Below are positions 62,983 through 64,000 of a stretch of DNA of 64,000 nt, in pieces. Below the pieces are notes generated by a model that saw only the letters and a program-made list of their open reading frames with translations, was not told the origin of the DNA and ran no database searches. Positions within the stretch are counted from its first letter, which is position 1. Each line of letters opens with the position of its first letter. A program made the position numbers and the translations under genes. Source of the DNA: an uncultured delta proteobacterium (GTDB lineage Bacteria > Desulfobacterota > Desulfovibrionia > Desulfovibrionales > Desulfovibrionaceae); the NCBI GenBank assembly GCA_900079685.1, contig LT599019.1, positions 171,864 through 235,863 on the forward strand, read 5' to 3'.

Positions 62983-64000
62983 TTACGCCGCGTTCTTTTT
63001 CCTGGCCGGGGCCTTGATGGCTTTTTTGGCGGTCCATTTGCCTTCGGCGGCCAGGAACTGGCCGGTGACGGAATTGGGATCCGCCAGGATATCCTCGGGC
63101 GTTCCGGCGGCGATGATGCGTCCGCCGTTCTCCCCGCCGCCGGGACCGAGGTCGATGACGTGGTCGGCGGCCATAATCACGTCGGTATTGTGCTCGATGA
63201 CCACCACGCTGGCGCCGCGGGACACGAGCTGGCGCAACACGGTGATAAGCTTGCCCACCTCGTGCATGTGCAGGCCGGTGGTCGGCTCATCGAGGATATA
63301 GAGGGTGCCGGGCAGACTCTTTTTCCCCAACTCGCGCGAGATCTTGATCCGCTGGGCTTCCCCGCCGGAAAGGGTCGTGGCGGGCTGCCCCAGACGCAGA
63401 TACTCAAGCCCCACGTCTTCCAGAATGGCAAGCCGCCGTTCCAGGGAAGGATAGCTGGAGAAGAACTCCCTGGCCTGGCGCACGGTCAGGTCCAGCACTT
63501 CCGCGATGTTCAGACCCTTGTAACGGACTTCAAGGGTTTCGTGGTTGTAGCGTTTGCCTTTGCAGACGTCGCAGGTCACGAACACGTCCGGCAAAAAGTG
63601 CATTTCCACCCGGATCTGGCCGTCGCCGCTGCACGCCTCGCACCGGCCGCCGCTCACGTTGAAGCTGAACCGGCCCGGCTTGTACCCGCGCTTCTTGGCG
63701 TCCGGCGACATGGCGAAAATATCGCGGATCTCGTCGAATACCTTGGTGTAGGTCGCCGGGTTGGACCGGGGCGTTCTGCCGATGGGCGTCTGGTCGATGG
63801 CGACGATCCGCTCGATGGCTTCCTGGCCCTGAATCCCGGCAATGGTGCCGGGACTTTCCACCTTGATGCCCTGGGAGAGCGCCAGATGCTTGTACAGGGA
63901 ATCCACCACCAGCGAACTTTTGCCGGACCCGGAGACGCCCGTGACGCAGGTCAGGGTGCCGAGCGGGATGCGGCAATCGACGTTTTGCAGGTTGTGCGTG
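62983..64000 (-). CDS. uvrA: Excinuclease ABC subunit A, C-terminal part
   Basis: Partial gene, its start beyond the right edge; 338 codons are visible in frame. UvrA finds damage in nucleotide excision repair. Seen here are the Walker A of the second ATPase (GVSGSGKSS, close to the window edge), the zinc finger [27 protein letters not shown] with its four Cys, the ABC signature [15 protein letters not shown], Walker [16 protein letters not shown], and the switch His in VIEHNTDV. A Lys-rich tail ends the protein. Confidence 0.97.
   Translation of the reverse strand, partial: THNLQNVDCRIPLGTLTCVTGVSGSGKSSLVVDSLYKHLALSQGIKVESPGTIAGIQGQEAIERIVAIDQTPIGRTPRSNPATYTKVFDEIRDIFAMSPDAKKRGYKPGRFSFNVSGGRCEACSGDGQIRVEMHFLPDVFVTCDVCKGKRYNHETLEVRYKGLNIAEVLDLTVRQAREFFSSYPSLERRLAILEDVGLEYLRLGQPATTLSGGEAQRIKISRELGKKSLPGTLYILDEPTTGLHMHEVGKLITVLRQLVSRGASVVVIEHNTDVIMAADHVIDLGPGGGENGGRIIAAGTPEDILADPNSVTGQFLAAEGKWTAKKAIKAPARKKNAA

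Overview
The window looks like a chromosomal segment of a GC-rich, Gram-negative anaerobe of the Desulfovibrionales (Desulfobacterota). This is an inference from the 16S rRNA sequence, the MucR/Ros-type regulator, the repeated TRAP and citrate-fermentation functions, ferrous-iron uptake by FeoB, and the overall codon and GC character. I could not run a database comparison, so genus and species are not claimed.

Layout. 1-2108: a 16S rRNA gene on the minus strand with a boxA antiterminator and two tandem promoters. 2164-7141: a minus-strand group with an NlpC/P60 lipoprotein, an unknown secreted protein, a TtcA/TtuA-type tRNA thiolase, cardiolipin synthase and a periplasmic DsbA-like protein. 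7528-22881: mostly housekeeping genes, namely a MucR regulator, pgpA, a GT92 glycosyltransferase, pepA, secA, argJ, two tandem YgiW/BOF periplasmic proteins, a 3-hydroxyacyl-CoA dehydrogenase, agmatinase, an acetate transporter, a nitroreductase and a hybrid histidine kinase. 22907-25488: a tautomerase, then an AT-rich stretch with a complete IS4-family insertion sequence. The element has 17-bp terminal repeats and a 9-bp target duplication and sits in the ribosome-binding site of a zinc-ribbon protein gene. 25607-29171: a copper island with a CopA ATPase carrying a C-terminal CopZ-like domain (and an internal ribosome-binding site for it), a divergent HxlR regulator and a DUF305 protein. 29473-39125: an MFS carrier, a LysR regulator and a citrate-fermentation locus (citC, citF, citE, citD, a CitMHS transporter and a fused citXG).

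39306-41901: a lipoprotein, a Wza-type polysaccharide export protein and a GIY-YIG protein. 41958-51193: an accessory catabolic region. It holds a LarA-like nickel-pincer isomerase, a sigma-54 activator remnant that has lost its Walker A and N-terminus, and a plus-strand operon of 2-hydroxyacid dehydrogenase, TRAP transporter (dctQMP), DapA-family aldolase, amidohydrolase and methyltransferase. These genes could form a pathway for uptake and breakdown of an unidentified, possibly acylated, 2-hydroxyacid. 51300-55031: tRNA-Gly(CCC), a two-subunit soluble fumarate-reductase-like flavoprotein/iron-sulfur pair, and fabD. 55137-58471: a feo locus (feoA-type, Cys-rich peptide, feoA, feoB) with a strong Fur-box candidate over its -10 element. 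58746-61191: a Zn/Cd-type P-type ATPase behind an ArsR regulator with its own palindromic operator. 61275-62907: a 131-nt nested palindrome followed by a U-tract, then a PurF-like protein whose catalytic N-terminal Cys is Gly. 62983-64000: the C-terminal part of uvrA, cut by the window edge.

The points most worth a second look are the in-frame copA/copZ arrangement, the decapitated sigma-54 activator beside a possible undescribed 2-hydroxyacid pathway, the glutaminase-dead PurF paralogue with its structured leader, the fold-back hairpin guarding the transposase start, and the soluble fumarate-reductase-like pair. No CRISPR array, prophage or recognised defence system was seen.
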